Positions 41,599-50,182 of a stretch of DNA of 64,000 nt are shown in pieces. Position 1 is the first letter of the stretch. Every line of letters starts with the position of its first letter. A model generated the notes under the pieces. The model was given only the letters and a program-made list of their open reading frames with translations, did not search any database and was not told the DNA's origin. A program made the position numbers and the translations under genes. The stretch is from CAVTWH01 sp963738365 (GTDB taxonomy: Bacteria > Actinomycetota > Actinomycetes > Mycobacteriales > Micromonosporaceae), in assembly GCA_963738365.1 (NCBI GenBank), contig CAVTWH010000010.1, forward strand, positions 496,001 to 560,000. Reading direction: 5' to 3'.

Positions 41599-41814
41599 CT
41601 ACTCCCAGTGCGGCGGCCGCTCGTCCAGCAGCCGGCGGTCATTGCCCTGGTGGTCCTCGCCCCAGCCGCGGTCGGTGTCGTCCCGGGTCTGGTCGGGCAG
41701 CACCGGCAGGTCGTCGTCGGCGAAGACGACGGTACGGTCCTCATCGGTCGCGGGTCGGCCCGCGTCGGCATCCACGGCATCAAGCGTAGCCCCGGCGGCA
41801 CGCGGTACCGTCAT
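41599..41814 (-). CDS. Small acidic hypothetical protein, 71 aa
   Basis: ATG 41814 taken as start; it lies only 4 bp from the divergent GTG at 41819, so at least one of the two messages must be leaderless or start within the other gene. Very acidic (DADAGRPATDEDRTVVFADD), no hydrophobic core, probably disordered. The third-position GC pattern supports coding. No family recognised. Confidence 0.6.
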   Translation of the reverse strand: MTVPRAAGATLDAVDADAGRPATDEDRTVVFADDDLPVLPDQTRDDTDRGWGEDHQGNDRRLLDERPPHWE

Positions 41815-41818
41815 CGAC

Positions 41819-42127
41819 GTGAGCGCAGACGAGCAGTGGCGCCGACCCACCAGCTACGGACCGGCCGGCGAGGCCCCCTCGACCGCGCCGACCGGCCCCT
41901 CCCAGCCGCCCTACACCGGCCCCCCGCCGACCAGCGCACCACCGGCCGGCTGGCGCCCGCCCACCGTGCTCCAGCCGGCGCAGCCGCGCAGCCTGCCGAC
42001 CCAGGACGTGCCGGGGATCGAGGCGGCCGAGCAGCGCGGCCGTACCGTCACCTACGGCGTCGGCCTGCTGGCCGCCAGCGTGCTGCTGGTGGTGCTGTTC
42101 GTCCTGTGCGGACGGGCGCTGCTCTAG
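41819..42127 (+). CDS. Small proline-rich membrane protein, 102 aa
   Basis: From GTG 41819 with no ribosome binding site and a TACCGT -10-like box about 7 bases upstream, so probably leaderless. The first ~70 residues are Pro/Ala/Thr-rich (GEAPSTAPTGPSQPPYTGPP); a single C-terminal helix (YGVGLLAASVLLVVLFVL) anchors it, with only a few residues beyond. No family recognised. Confidence 0.75.
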   Translation: MSADEQWRRPTSYGPAGEAPSTAPTGPSQPPYTGPPPTSAPPAGWRPPTVLQPAQPRSLPTQDVPGIEAAEQRGRTVTYGVGLLAASVLLVVLFVLCGRALL

Positions 42128-42133
42128 CCCGGC

Positions 42134-42619
42134 CTACTTCGAGGTGCTCCACACCGCCCGGGCGCCCGAGTCGCCGGTCAGGTAGACGTACGCGCCGGCC
42201 GGCACAGCGGCGGCGAGCGCCAGCACCACCACCACGACGGCCAGCGCCGGGTGCCGACTGACCCGCCCCCGCCGGCGCCCCTCGGTGACCGCCACCAGGA
42301 CCAGCGCCAACACCCCCAGCAGGGCGGCGAACCAGAGCAGCTTCCCCGCGTAGTCCTGGTGCCGGAGGATGTCGTGCGGGTACGGGCCGGCGCCGTAGGT
42401 CCGGCTGAGGAACTTCTCCCCGGACTCGCGGGCCAGGTACACCGCGACCGGGGCGGCGACGGCGAGCAGTACCACCGCCCAGTCCAGCCGCGGACGCAGC
42501 CGGGGTACCAGCGCATAGCCCACGGTCGTCAGGATCAGCAGCGGCACCAGGACCACCGCGCCGTGCACCAGCAGCGGATGGGCCGGCAGCCCGAAGACCG
42601 TGTCCAGCATCGAACGCAT
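42134..42619 (-). CDS. DUF2231-type membrane protein
   Basis: 161 residues with four hydrophobic helices (about 14-38, 45-62, 92-112, 124-146). The N-terminal FGLPAHPLLVHGAVVLVPLL matches the conserved histidine-containing first helix of DUF2231 proteins, which may bind heme or a redox cofactor. Convergent with the preceding small membrane-protein gene, 6 bp apart. Start at ATG 42619; ATG 42610 is also possible. Confidence 0.85.
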   Translation of the reverse strand: MRSMLDTVFGLPAHPLLVHGAVVLVPLLILTTVGYALVPRLRPRLDWAVVLLAVAAPVAVYLARESGEKFLSRTYGAGPYPHDILRHQDYAGKLLWFAALLGVLALVLVAVTEGRRRGRVSRHPALAVVVVVLALAAAVPAGAYVYLTGDSGARAVWSTSK

Positions 42620-42739
42620 CCTCCTCGTGAGTGTGACCGTGCATACGGTGCCTGATAGCCGACCGGTTCACCAGGGCCCGGTGCCTGGTCCGGGCGGCCA
42701 CAACTGGTCGGCGGCCGACCGCCGTGGTGCAATGGCCAG

Positions 42740-43201
42740 GTGTACAGCGAGCAGCACAGACACGTCGCGGGCGGCCCGACCGGCGCCGAGCGGCTGCTGC
42801 GCGAACGCGGCCTGCGGGTGACCAAGCCCCGGCTGGCCGTGCTGGCCGTACTCGCCGAGGGCGGCCACCTGGAGGCCGACGACGTGACCCGGCGGGTACG
42901 CGAGCGGCTCGACTCGGTCTCCACCCAGGCGGTCTACGACGTGCTCGCCGCGCTGGCCCGCGCCGGCCTGGCCCGCCGCATCGAGCCGGCCGGCTCGCCG
43001 GCCCGCTACGAGGCCCGCGCCGGCGACAACCACCACCACGTGGTGTGCCGGGGCTGCGGGACGATCGCCGACGTCGACTGCGCGGTGGGCCGGGCGCCGT
43101 GCCTGGACCCGAGCGCCACCGAGGGCTTCGAGGTCGACGAGGCCGAGGTGACCTTCTGGGGCCTCTGCCCGGCCTGCCAGGCGCTGCGCGCCGCCGACTG
43201 A
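42740..43201 (+). CDS. Fur-family transcriptional repressor
   Basis: 153 residues from GTG 42740. Winged helix with RVTKPRLAVLAVLAEGGHLE and STQAVYDVLAALARAGLA, then the metal-binding dimer domain NHHHVVCRGCGTIADVDC and the second zinc pair CPACQ. Typical of FurA/CatR (peroxide- or iron-responsive) proteins. No catalase gene adjoins; the next gene is an MpaB-type oxygenase, so its regulon is not evident. Confidence 0.92.
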   Translation: MYSEQHRHVAGGPTGAERLLRERGLRVTKPRLAVLAVLAEGGHLEADDVTRRVRERLDSVSTQAVYDVLAALARAGLARRIEPAGSPARYEARAGDNHHHVVCRGCGTIADVDCAVGRAPCLDPSATEGFEVDEAEVTFWGLCPACQALRAAD

Positions 43202-43248
43202 ACCGGCCGCCCTGGCTGTGCCGCCGGCGCAGGTGGCACGCTGGGGGG

Positions 43249-44082
43249 ATGGCGGAGGAGAACGACCTGGGACTGTTCGGCCCCGACTCGGTGAGCTGGC
43301 GACTGCACCGGGAGCCGATCCTGCTGCTCGCCGGCCTGCGGGCGCTCTACCTGCAGGCCCTGCACCCGCGTGCGGTGGCCGGCGTGGTGCAGAACTCGGC
43401 CTACGAGAAGGACCCCTGGGGGCGTCTGGAGCGCACCGGCACCTTCGTGGCCACCACGGTCTACGGCACCACCGCACAGGCGCGCGAGGCGGGCCGGCGG
43501 GTACGCGCCATCCACGCCCGACTGCGCGCCACCGACCGGCGTACCGGTGAGGTGTTCCGGGTGGACGAGCCGGAGCTGCTGCGCTGGGTGCATGTCACGG
43601 AGATCGAGTCGTTCGTCACCGTGGCGGTGCGGGCCGGCTGCCCGCTCACCCCGGCCGAGATCGACCGCTACTACGACGAGCAGCGCCGCTCCGCCGAGCT
43701 GGTCGGGCTGGACCCGGCCACGGTGCCGTCCTCGGCGGCCGAGGTGGCTGCCTACTACCGCGAGGTCAGACCGGCGCTGGGGCTGACCGGCGAGGGGATC
43801 GCCGCCGCGAAGTTCCTCACCAGCCCGCCGATGCCGCACGGCCTGGGCTTCACCCCGCTGCGCCTGGTCTACCTGTCCGGGGCGACGCTGGCGATCGGGC
43901 TGCTGCCATCCTGGGCGCGCCGCCTGTACGGCCTCGCCGGGCTGCCGACCACCGACCTGTCCTCCTCGGTGTCGGCGCGGGTGCTGCGTTCGGCCGTGTC
44001 ACTGCTGCCGGAGCGGCTGTCCCAGGGGCCGGTCTTCCGCGCCGCGATCGAGCGCGCCGAGGCTGCCCGCGCCGCCGCCTGA
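43249..44082 (+). CDS. MpaB/latex-clearing-type oxygenase family protein (DUF2236)
   Basis: 277 residues from ATG 43249 with GGGGGG upstream. Contains the conserved ALYLQALHPRAVAGVVQNSA segment, YGTTAQAREAGRRVRAIHAR and the RWVHVTEIESF histidine motif of the MpaB/Lcp family, whose members bind heme b. The natural substrate is unknown. The upstream Fur gene is 47 bp away in the same direction and may be co-transcribed. Confidence 0.88.
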   Translation: MAEENDLGLFGPDSVSWRLHREPILLLAGLRALYLQALHPRAVAGVVQNSAYEKDPWGRLERTGTFVATTVYGTTAQAREAGRRVRAIHARLRATDRRTGEVFRVDEPELLRWVHVTEIESFVTVAVRAGCPLTPAEIDRYYDEQRRSAELVGLDPATVPSSAAEVAAYYREVRPALGLTGEGIAAAKFLTSPPMPHGLGFTPLRLVYLSGATLAIGLLPSWARRLYGLAGLPTTDLSSSVSARVLRSAVSLLPERLSQGPVFRAAIERAEAARAAA

Positions 44083-44088
44083 CCGCGC

Positions 44089-45282
44089 CTACACGGCCGA
44101 GGGCTGCTCGGTGGCCACGGCGAGCGGGTGCCCGCGACCGGCCACCCGGAACGCCGGGGCCAGCGCGACCACGCCGAGCGCCAGCACCGCCGGTACCGCG
44201 AAGGCCCAGCGCAGGCTGGCCGCGTCGGCGACCGCCCCGGTCAGCCCGGCGCCCACCACGAAGCCGACGTAGTTGAACAGGTTGACCCGGGCGATGGCCA
44301 CGCCGCTGTTGGTCGGGTCGAGCACCCCGGCGGCCGAGAAGGACAGCGGGACCACCACGCTGAGGCCGGCACCGACCACGCCGAAGCCGACGATCGCCCA
44401 GAGCGGCGCCGGGGCGAGCGCGACCAGGGTGAGGCCGGCGGCGCCGACGGCGCCGCCCACGGCCACCGGCAGCACCGGCCCGAACCGGTTGACCTGCCGA
44501 TCCGCGCCGATCCGGCCGATCAGCTGGCAGGCCAGGTAGGCGGCCAGGCCGAGCGGTGCGACGTTCTTGGCCGCGTGCAGGGTGTCCTGGAGGTACTTGG
44601 TGGACCAGTTGGAGGTGGCCGAGTCGGCGATGTACATGATCATGACGGCCAGGCCGACCAGGACGATCGGGCGCCACGGGATGGCCGGGGCCGGTCCGCT
44701 GGCGGGTGCGTGGGCGCCCTCCTCGGCCCGGGTCAGCAGCCGGTGGCCGAAGCTGGCGTCGACCGCGACGCCGGCCACGGCGACCAGGGCCAGCCCGGCG
44801 GCCAGCGACCAGTCCAGGCTGTGCGCCAGCACAGTGGCCAGCGCGCCGAGGATGCCGCCGACGCTCCACACCCCGTGGAACGAGTTGAGCAGGCTGCGCC
44901 GGTACCGGCTCTGCACGGCGACGCCCTGCATGTTCATGGTCGCGTCGACGGCGCCGAGCAGCAGGCCGACCAGGGCCACGGCCGGGTAGAGGGCGAGCTT
45001 CGTCGGTACCAGCCCGACCAGCAGGATGGCCAGCGGTACCAGTGGCCCGCACACCCGCAGCAGCACCCGGCTGCCCCAGCGGGGGGCGTACACGCCGGCC
45101 AGCACGCTCCCCACCCCGGCGACCACCGGGACCAGCGGCAGGATCAGGCTCAGTTCGGCATCCGAGATGGACAGCTTGTGCTGCAGGGTGGGTACCTGGG
45201 TGAGCAGGCCGGCGAAGCTGAGCCCCTGGACGAGGTAGAACGCGCCGGCAGCCACCCGCGCCCGCCGATCCCGGATCTCCAC
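44089..45282 (-). CDS. MFS transporter
   Basis: 397 residues from GTG 45282, with GGGGGAGAG five bases upstream. Twelve predicted helices; begins RRARVAAGAFYLVQGLSFAG and includes the loop 2-3 motif YAPRWGSRVLLR. It resembles FucP/YcaD-like exporters of small solutes. The substrate is unknown. It is convergent with the MpaB-like gene. Confidence 0.87.
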   Translation of the reverse strand: MEIRDRRARVAAGAFYLVQGLSFAGLLTQVPTLQHKLSISDAELSLILPLVPVVAGVGSVLAGVYAPRWGSRVLLRVCGPLVPLAILLVGLVPTKLALYPAVALVGLLLGAVDATMNMQGVAVQSRYRRSLLNSFHGVWSVGGILGALATVLAHSLDWSLAAGLALVAVAGVAVDASFGHRLLTRAEEGAHAPASGPAPAIPWRPIVLVGLAVMIMYIADSATSNWSTKYLQDTLHAAKNVAPLGLAAYLACQLIGRIGADRQVNRFGPVLPVAVGGAVGAAGLTLVALAPAPLWAIVGFGVVGAGLSVVVPLSFSAAGVLDPTNSGVAIARVNLFNYVGFVVGAGLTGAVADAASLRWAFAVPAVLALGVVALAPAFRVAGRGHPLAVATEQPSAV

Positions 45283-45338
45283 AGGTGCTCTCCCCCGCCG
45301 TGAGGCCGACCGCCGCCCCCGGCGAATATGAGGCGCGC

Positions 45339-46289
45339 TCAGATTTGCGGATCCTCTCGCGTGGTGACCGTATCGCGCAAGACCCCCGCCCACGGCTCCT
45401 TCCCCGGCAGCCCGGCACCGTCCGGGCAGGCCCGCCGGTAGTCACACCAGCCGCACAGCGCCCCCGGCCGGGTCGGGTACGCCCGGTCCGGGTCTGCGCC
45501 CGCGGCGACCTCCTTCTCCGCAGCCGTGATGTCCCGGGCGGTCTCCTCGGCGCGGGACACGTGCCGGGCGATCGAGTCCTCCGAGTGCCGCCAGCGGGCG
45601 ACCGTCCCGGTCGGCAGGTGGTGCAGCTCCACGGTATGGCAGGCGCGGCGGAAGACCCGACTGGCGGCAAACGCGTAGAGGGCCAGCGCGCGGGAGCCCC
45701 GGGCGTCATCCTCGGACAGCTGCGACCGGCCGGTCTTGTAGTCCACGATCACCAGCTCGTCGCCGCGCCGGTCGATCCGGTCGGCCCGGCCGTTGAGCGC
45801 CAGCCGGGCGGTCCGGGCGGCCACGTGACGCTCGACACCCACCGGGTCGTCCTGCGGATCGGCCTCGGCCAGGTAGCTCTCCAGCCAGCCCAGCGCCCGG
45901 TCGAAGGCGGCCCGCTCCTGGGCGTCGTCCCGGTAGCCCTCGCCGACCCAGGTGGCGCGCAGCAGCGTGGGCAGCGCGGCCGGGGTGCGCTGCTGCGCGG
46001 GGAGCAGATACCAGCCGCGCAGCGCCGAGTGCACGCTGGCGCCCAGCGAGTTGTGCGCCCAGGCCGGACCCTTGGGCGGCGCCGGACGATCGACGTAGGC
46101 AAATCGGTAGCGGCGCGGACAGTCGTCGAAGGCGGCGAGTTTGCTCGGCGTGCATACGAAAAGGCGCTCCGGCATCCCATCGAAGCCCAGCTGCTCCGGC
46201 TGGGGTGTTTGGGCAGGTCGGACCGGGTCTGCGGGGCGCCGTGCGGGCGGCCGGACCGGGTTGGCACCGGGGAGGGTGGACTCTGGCAC
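45339..46289 (-). CDS. RecB-family PD-(D/E)XK exonuclease-like protein
   Basis: About 316 residues from GTG 46289 (a start at 46355 is also open). Motifs of the Cas4/AddB-type nuclease: TPSKLAAFDDCPRRYRF with the first iron-sulfur cysteine, NGRADRID, VIVDYKTGR (D...D-x-K), and the C-terminal cysteine cluster CGWCDYRRACP, so a 4Fe-4S cluster is likely. It is a chromosomal stand-alone copy, widespread in actinobacteria, presumed to act in DNA repair. Confidence 0.9.
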   Translation of the reverse strand: MPESTLPGANPVRPPARRPADPVRPAQTPQPEQLGFDGMPERLFVCTPSKLAAFDDCPRRYRFAYVDRPAPPKGPAWAHNSLGASVHSALRGWYLLPAQQRTPAALPTLLRATWVGEGYRDDAQERAAFDRALGWLESYLAEADPQDDPVGVERHVAARTARLALNGRADRIDRRGDELVIVDYKTGRSQLSEDDARGSRALALYAFAASRVFRRACHTVELHHLPTGTVARWRHSEDSIARHVSRAEETARDITAAEKEVAAGADPDRAYPTRPGALCGWCDYRRACPDGAGLPGKEPWAGVLRDTVTTREDPQI

Positions 46290-46378
46290 ATGGCAGATCC
46301 TGCCACCGGGGTGCGACACTGGGGTGTGCCGACGCGACAGGAGTCGGCGGGACAAGGGTTACGGCGAGGAGATCTGGC

Positions 46379-46729
46379 ATGGGCCTGATGCGCTGGATGC
46401 GCGGCGGCGACGAGAATTCGGCGAGTACCGCCGCGATCTCCGCGGGGCTGGCCGAGATCGACGGCCTGTTCCGGCCCAGCAAGCACAAGCAGACCGAGCA
46501 CATCGCCGAGTCCAAGCGCAAGCGCGTCGACGTGGCCAACGGCTCCGACGTCGACCTGGACACCGGCACGGCGGTCATCCGCAGCGTCAAGTCCACCGGC
46601 GCCGTCACCGCCACCACCAGCCGGGCGCCGCGGGTCCACGTGCCGCGCCGGCGCAACTGGTGGCGCCGGCTGCGGACCAGCATGCACCTGCGCAAGGTCG
46701 CCCGCGCCCGGAGCCGCACAAACCCCTGA
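46379..46729 (+). CDS. Small basic protein (DUF6191-like), 116 aa
   Basis: Starts at ATG 46379 after GAGGAG. Contains EIDGLFRPSKHKQTEHIAES followed by KRKRVDVANGSDVDLDTG and ends in a strongly basic tail. The pattern LFRPSKHKQTEH is typical of a small family of actinobacterial proteins of unknown function. The C-terminal arginine-rich half may bind nucleic acid. Confidence 0.8.
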   Translation: MGLMRWMRGGDENSASTAAISAGLAEIDGLFRPSKHKQTEHIAESKRKRVDVANGSDVDLDTGTAVIRSVKSTGAVTATTSRAPRVHVPRRRNWWRRLRTSMHLRKVARARSRTNP

Positions 46730-46739
46730 CCCGCCCGCT

Positions 46740-46915
46740 CACCCGGCCGACCCTGAGCCCCCCGCTCACCCGGCCGACCCCGACCCGCCGGCTCAGCCGG
46801 CCAACCCCCCCACCCGCCGGCTCAGCCGGCCAACCCCCACCCGCCGGCTCAGCCGGCCAACCCCCCACCCGCCGGCTCAGCCGGCCAACCCCCCACCCGC
46901 CGGCTCAGCCGGCCG
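46740..46915. repeat. Tandem array of palindromic hairpin units between convergent genes
   Basis: Five near-identical ~28-bp copies of CCGCCGGCTCAGCCGGCCAA plus a C-rich linker, preceded by two degenerate units (CCGCTCACCCGGCCGACC). Each unit holds the palindrome GCCGGCTcAGCCGGC. The last copy overlaps the 3' end and stop of the marC-like gene. It probably works as a repeated bidirectional terminator. Confidence 0.85.
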
Positions 46916-47531
46916 AGCGCACGTACTCCGTGACGAACGCGGCCACCGAGTCGGCGATCAGCTGCACGGCGATGGCGGCCAGCAGCAGGCCGGCGATCCG
47001 GGTCAGCACCTCGATGCCGCCCGGCCGCAGGATCTTCACGATGATCCCGGAGAACCGCAGCACCAACCACACCACCAGCAGCACCAGGACGATCGCCACG
47101 CCGATGGCCAGCACGTCGGCGGGGTGGTGCGCCTGCCGGACGAAGAGCATGGTCGCCACGATGGCGCCCGGCCCGGCCAGCAGCGGAGTCCCCAGGGGTA
47201 CCAGCGCGATGTTGGAGGTGGCCTGCCGGTCGGGGCTGTCCGCCTTTCCGGTGAGCAGCTCCAACGCCACCAGGACCAGCAGCAGGCCGCCCGCGCCCTG
47301 CAACGCCGGCAGCTCGATGTGCAGGTACTCGAGGATCTTCTGGCCGGCCACCGCGAACGCCACGATCACGCCACCGGCCAGGGCCACCGCCTGCCAGGCG
47401 GCCCGGTGCCGCTCGCGGGCCGGCAGCGGCGCGGTGAGGGCCAGGAAGATGGGGACCATGCCCGGCGGGTCGGTGATCACCAGCAGGGTGACGAACGCCG
47501 TCCCGAACAGCTTGAAGTTCACGCCAGACAC
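46905..47531 (-). CDS. MarC-family integral membrane protein
   Basis: 208 residues with six helices. Shows the family motifs FVTLLVITDPPGMVPIFLAL and PLGTPLLAGPGAIVATMLFV. Function uncertain (NAAT/MarC group). Its stop codon lies within a hairpin unit of the tandem array 46740-46915. Confidence 0.92.
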   Translation of the reverse strand: MSGVNFKLFGTAFVTLLVITDPPGMVPIFLALTAPLPARERHRAAWQAVALAGGVIVAFAVAGQKILEYLHIELPALQGAGGLLLVLVALELLTGKADSPDRQATSNIALVPLGTPLLAGPGAIVATMLFVRQAHHPADVLAIGVAIVLVLLVVWLVLRFSGIIVKILRPGGIEVLTRIAGLLLAAIAVQLIADSVAAFVTEYVRSAG

Positions 47532-47658
47532 TTAACACGCCGAGGGCCTGCGGACGGCGCTCCGCGCGCGGGCCGAACCGGGCGCCTTCGCGCGCGGGTC
47601 GACCCGGTGGCGCTGGGGAGCGCGGGGCAGGTCGGTGCGGTGTTCGCGGCGGCGCCGG

Positions 47659-48393
47659 TCACGCGTCGGCGGCGCGGGCCTCCTCGGCCTGGCGGGACAG
47701 CCGCGCCTCCACCGCCTCGGGCTCGTACATCTCCTCGACGATGCGCAGGTACAGCTCGTTCGGGTTGGGCAGCGGCTTGACCGTGCGCAGCGCCTGGTCC
47801 TGCCCGGCCGACTCGACCACGAAGGTGCCGTAGTTGAGCAGCCGCCCGAGCGGGGACTGCTCATACTTCATGTCCGTGACCCGGGCCAGCGGCATCATCC
47901 CGACGGTACGGGTGACCAGCCCGTTGACGACCATGATCCGCTTGTTGGTGAGGATGAACTTGTCGTACCACCAGTCGACCAGTTTCCAGCCGACGTAGCC
48001 CATCACACCGAGCCAGATGATCACGGTCACCGAGACGAAGGTGTCCTGGTTGTGCCGGTGCAGGAAGCCGGCGAGCCAGCCCATCAGGAAGGTCGCCACC
48101 GCCCCGATCACGAACTCCTTGACCAGGTAGATCCAGTGCTTGTTCCACTCGCCACGGAACTTCTCGGTCGGGAAGAGGTACTTCCCGACCATGGTGCTGG
48201 CTTCTTCCTCGATGCCCCGGGGCGCGGTGCCGCGCAGCCCGGCCAGCTCGGTGTCGGCCAGCGGCGAGAGGAACTCGGCGGTGTCGTCGTCGACCGGCGG
48301 AGGGGGCGCGTCAGGATCGTAGGGGGGTGTCGCGTCACGACCGACGAGCCGCCGCCACCAGCGGGGCCCGGAGGGCGGTGGGTCGTCGGCCAT
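47659..48393 (-). CDS. PH-domain (bPH/YdbS-like) membrane protein
   Basis: 244 residues. Acidic proline-rich head (PPYDPDAPPPPVDDDTAEFL), two membrane helices at about 93-112 and 119-138, then a bacterial PH domain (YDKFILTNKRIMVVNGLVTR, RVTDMKYEQSPLGRLLNYGT). The ~120-residue order TM-TM-PH is typical of actinobacterial bPH2 proteins. It follows the small membrane-protein gene at 48397-48555 with 3 bp spacing. Confidence 0.85.
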   Translation of the reverse strand: MADDPPPSGPRWWRRLVGRDATPPYDPDAPPPPVDDDTAEFLSPLADTELAGLRGTAPRGIEEEASTMVGKYLFPTEKFRGEWNKHWIYLVKEFVIGAVATFLMGWLAGFLHRHNQDTFVSVTVIIWLGVMGYVGWKLVDWWYDKFILTNKRIMVVNGLVTRTVGMMPLARVTDMKYEQSPLGRLLNYGTFVVESAGQDQALRTVKPLPNPNELYLRIVEEMYEPEAVEARLSRQAEEARAADA

Positions 48394-48396
48394 CGA

Positions 48397-48555
48397 TCAG
48401 GAGACCAGGTTGGTGAAGAAGCTCCCGAGGCCGTCACCGACGTCGATCACGCCGTTGCCCAACTGCTTGGCCACCAACGCCGCGTTGGCCGGCTTGGTCA
48501 CCACAAAGAAGATCAGAAAGGCAACGAGACCCCAGGTGAGGATCTTTTTGACCAT
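48397..48555 (-). CDS. Small membrane protein, 52 aa
   Basis: Start at ATG 48555 with GAGGAA upstream; the longer frame is not supported. Reads MVKKILTWGLVAFLIFFVVT, a single N-terminal helix, followed by KPANAALVAKQLGNGVIDVG and a short tail. It lies 3 bp upstream of the PH-domain gene and is probably co-expressed with it. Confidence 0.8.
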   Translation of the reverse strand: MVKKILTWGLVAFLIFFVVTKPANAALVAKQLGNGVIDVGDGLGSFFTNLVS

Positions 48556-48729
48556 CGTGGGCGTTCCTCTCCCCACAGCGCCGGGCGGGCGTGCCGCGAC
48601 GGAACTCAGCGTATCAGTTGGAATTCTCGGAGTGAATCGTTCTGCGATCATCCGACATCCCTGCGCCATTCTGCACCAAAACTAAGGTACCTGCACATAA
48701 CGGATCGCGGGTCGCAGTCCTGCCCTGAT

Positions 48730-49374
48730 TCACCCTGACGGAGGAAGGTACGGGCTCGGCGCCCCGAAGACCAGCGGACCTGGTACCGCCGCCGCGTCAC
48801 ACAGCTGTAGCTCCTCGGCGAGCAGGTAGCCGGCCGACGCCGGCCAGGCGACCGCGAACAGCCAGAGCCCGTGCGCCTCCCCCACGAAGGCGCTGCGGTC
48901 GTCCCGGTCGCCGACCGACCACAGCGCCGTGGGCCAGCCGTCGGCCCGTACCTTGGCGTGCGGGACGGCATGGTCGAGGCCGTCCAGGTAGCGGCCGGGA
49001 TCGGGACCGGACAGGCCGGCCAGCCGGGTACCCAGGCCGACGCCCGGCTCCTCCGCGATCAGCAGCAGGTCCGCCGGGCCGGCGCTGACCGGGGCGGGGC
49101 CGGTGAGCGCGACCACCGTGGCCCGGGCGCCGGAGCGCTCGTCGCCGGCCCAGGCCAGGCCGGTGACCAGCCAGCCGGTGGGCAGCGGCCAGGGCACCCA
49201 GACGGGGATACCGGCGGCGTGCGCGAACACCGCGGCGGCCACGTCCAGGTCCAGGTGTGCCGGGGTGTGCAGCGGGTACACCGGCCCGCAGTCGGCGCAG
49301 CGCCAGGCCGAGTCCATCAGGTCGGGCGGGTGTACGCCCGCCCCGCACCGGGGACAGCTCACCTGCACGCTCAT
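48730..49374 (-). CDS. Conserved actinobacterial zinc-ribbon protein (DUF6758-like)
   Basis: 214 residues from ATG 49374. N-terminal zinc ribbon CPRCGAGVHPPDL...CADCG, then a hydrophobic but soluble-looking alpha/beta region with WVPWPLPTGWLVTGLAWAGD. The ATG overlaps the stop of the SpoU gene (ATGA). Unknown function; conserved in this group as far as I recall. Confidence 0.82.
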   Translation of the reverse strand: MSVQVSCPRCGAGVHPPDLMDSAWRCADCGPVYPLHTPAHLDLDVAAAVFAHAAGIPVWVPWPLPTGWLVTGLAWAGDERSGARATVVALTGPAPVSAGPADLLLIAEEPGVGLGTRLAGLSGPDPGRYLDGLDHAVPHAKVRADGWPTALWSVGDRDDRSAFVGEAHGLWLFAVAWPASAGYLLAEELQLCDAAAVPGPLVFGAPSPYLPPSG

Positions 49375-50171
49375 CCGGCAACCTCCGGGACTACGCCGGC
49401 CCGCCGGCCGGACTCGACTGTCGGCTCCGCCGGGCCGGTCGCGACTGCCGGCTCCGCCGGGCCGGGGTCGGCACGGCTGAGGTCGGCGTGCTGACGGATC
49501 CAGGCGTGCATGGCGATACCGCTGGCGACTCCGGCGTTGATCGACCGGGTGGAGCCGAACTGCGCGATGTAGAGCACCTGGTCGCAGGCGGCCCGGGCGG
49601 CGTCGGAGAGCCCCGGCCCCTCCTGCCCGAAGATCAGGACACAGCGGCGGGGCAGCCCGGCGCCCTCCAGCAGCCGGGCACCGGGCAGGTTGTCGATGCC
49701 CACGACGGCGAGCCGCTGCCCGTGCGCCCAGTCGACGAAGCGTTCGATCGTCTCGTGGTGGCGGACGTGCTGGTACCGATCGGTGACCATGGCACCGCGC
49801 CGGTTCCACCGGCGTCGGCCGACCACGTGCACCTCGGCGGCCAGGAAAGCGTTGGCGTTGCGGACCACGGTGCCGATGTTCATGTCGTGCTGCCAGTTCT
49901 CCACCGCCACGTGGAACGGGTGCCGCCGGGTGTCCAGGTCGGCCACGATCGCCTCGTGCCGCCAGTAGCGGTACCGGTCGATGACGTTGCGCCGGTCACC
50001 GGCGGCCAGCAGGTCGGGGTCCAGGCGCGGGTCGCTGGGCCACGGCCCGGCCCACGGGCCGACCCCGACGGCGAGGTCGTCGCCCCGCTCCGGCCCGGGG
50101 CCGGCCGGGTCGTGGCTGGTCCGCGCGGCGGTCAGGGCGGGGTGCGCGACGGCGCGGTGCGAGGTCTCCAC
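49371..50171 (-). CDS. SpoU/TrmH-family RNA 2'-O-methyltransferase
   Basis: About 266 residues from GTG 50171. The SPOUT knot is visible: NIGTVVRNANAFLAAEVHVV, CVLIFGQEGPGLSDAA, and QFGSTRSINAGVASGIAMHA. It methylates a ribose in tRNA or rRNA. Upstream in-frame sequence to 50378 lacks similarity and overlaps the next gene, so the GTG is preferred. Confidence 0.9.
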   Translation of the reverse strand: METSHRAVAHPALTAARTSHDPAGPGPERGDDLAVGVGPWAGPWPSDPRLDPDLLAAGDRRNVIDRYRYWRHEAIVADLDTRRHPFHVAVENWQHDMNIGTVVRNANAFLAAEVHVVGRRRWNRRGAMVTDRYQHVRHHETIERFVDWAHGQRLAVVGIDNLPGARLLEGAGLPRRCVLIFGQEGPGLSDAARAACDQVLYIAQFGSTRSINAGVASGIAMHAWIRQHADLSRADPGPAEPAVATGPAEPTVESGRRAGVVPEVAG

Positions 50172-50182
50172 GGGCAGGCAGG

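Noticed and set aside
46740..46915. CRISPR array
   Set aside because: Units are contiguous hairpins without spacer sequences.
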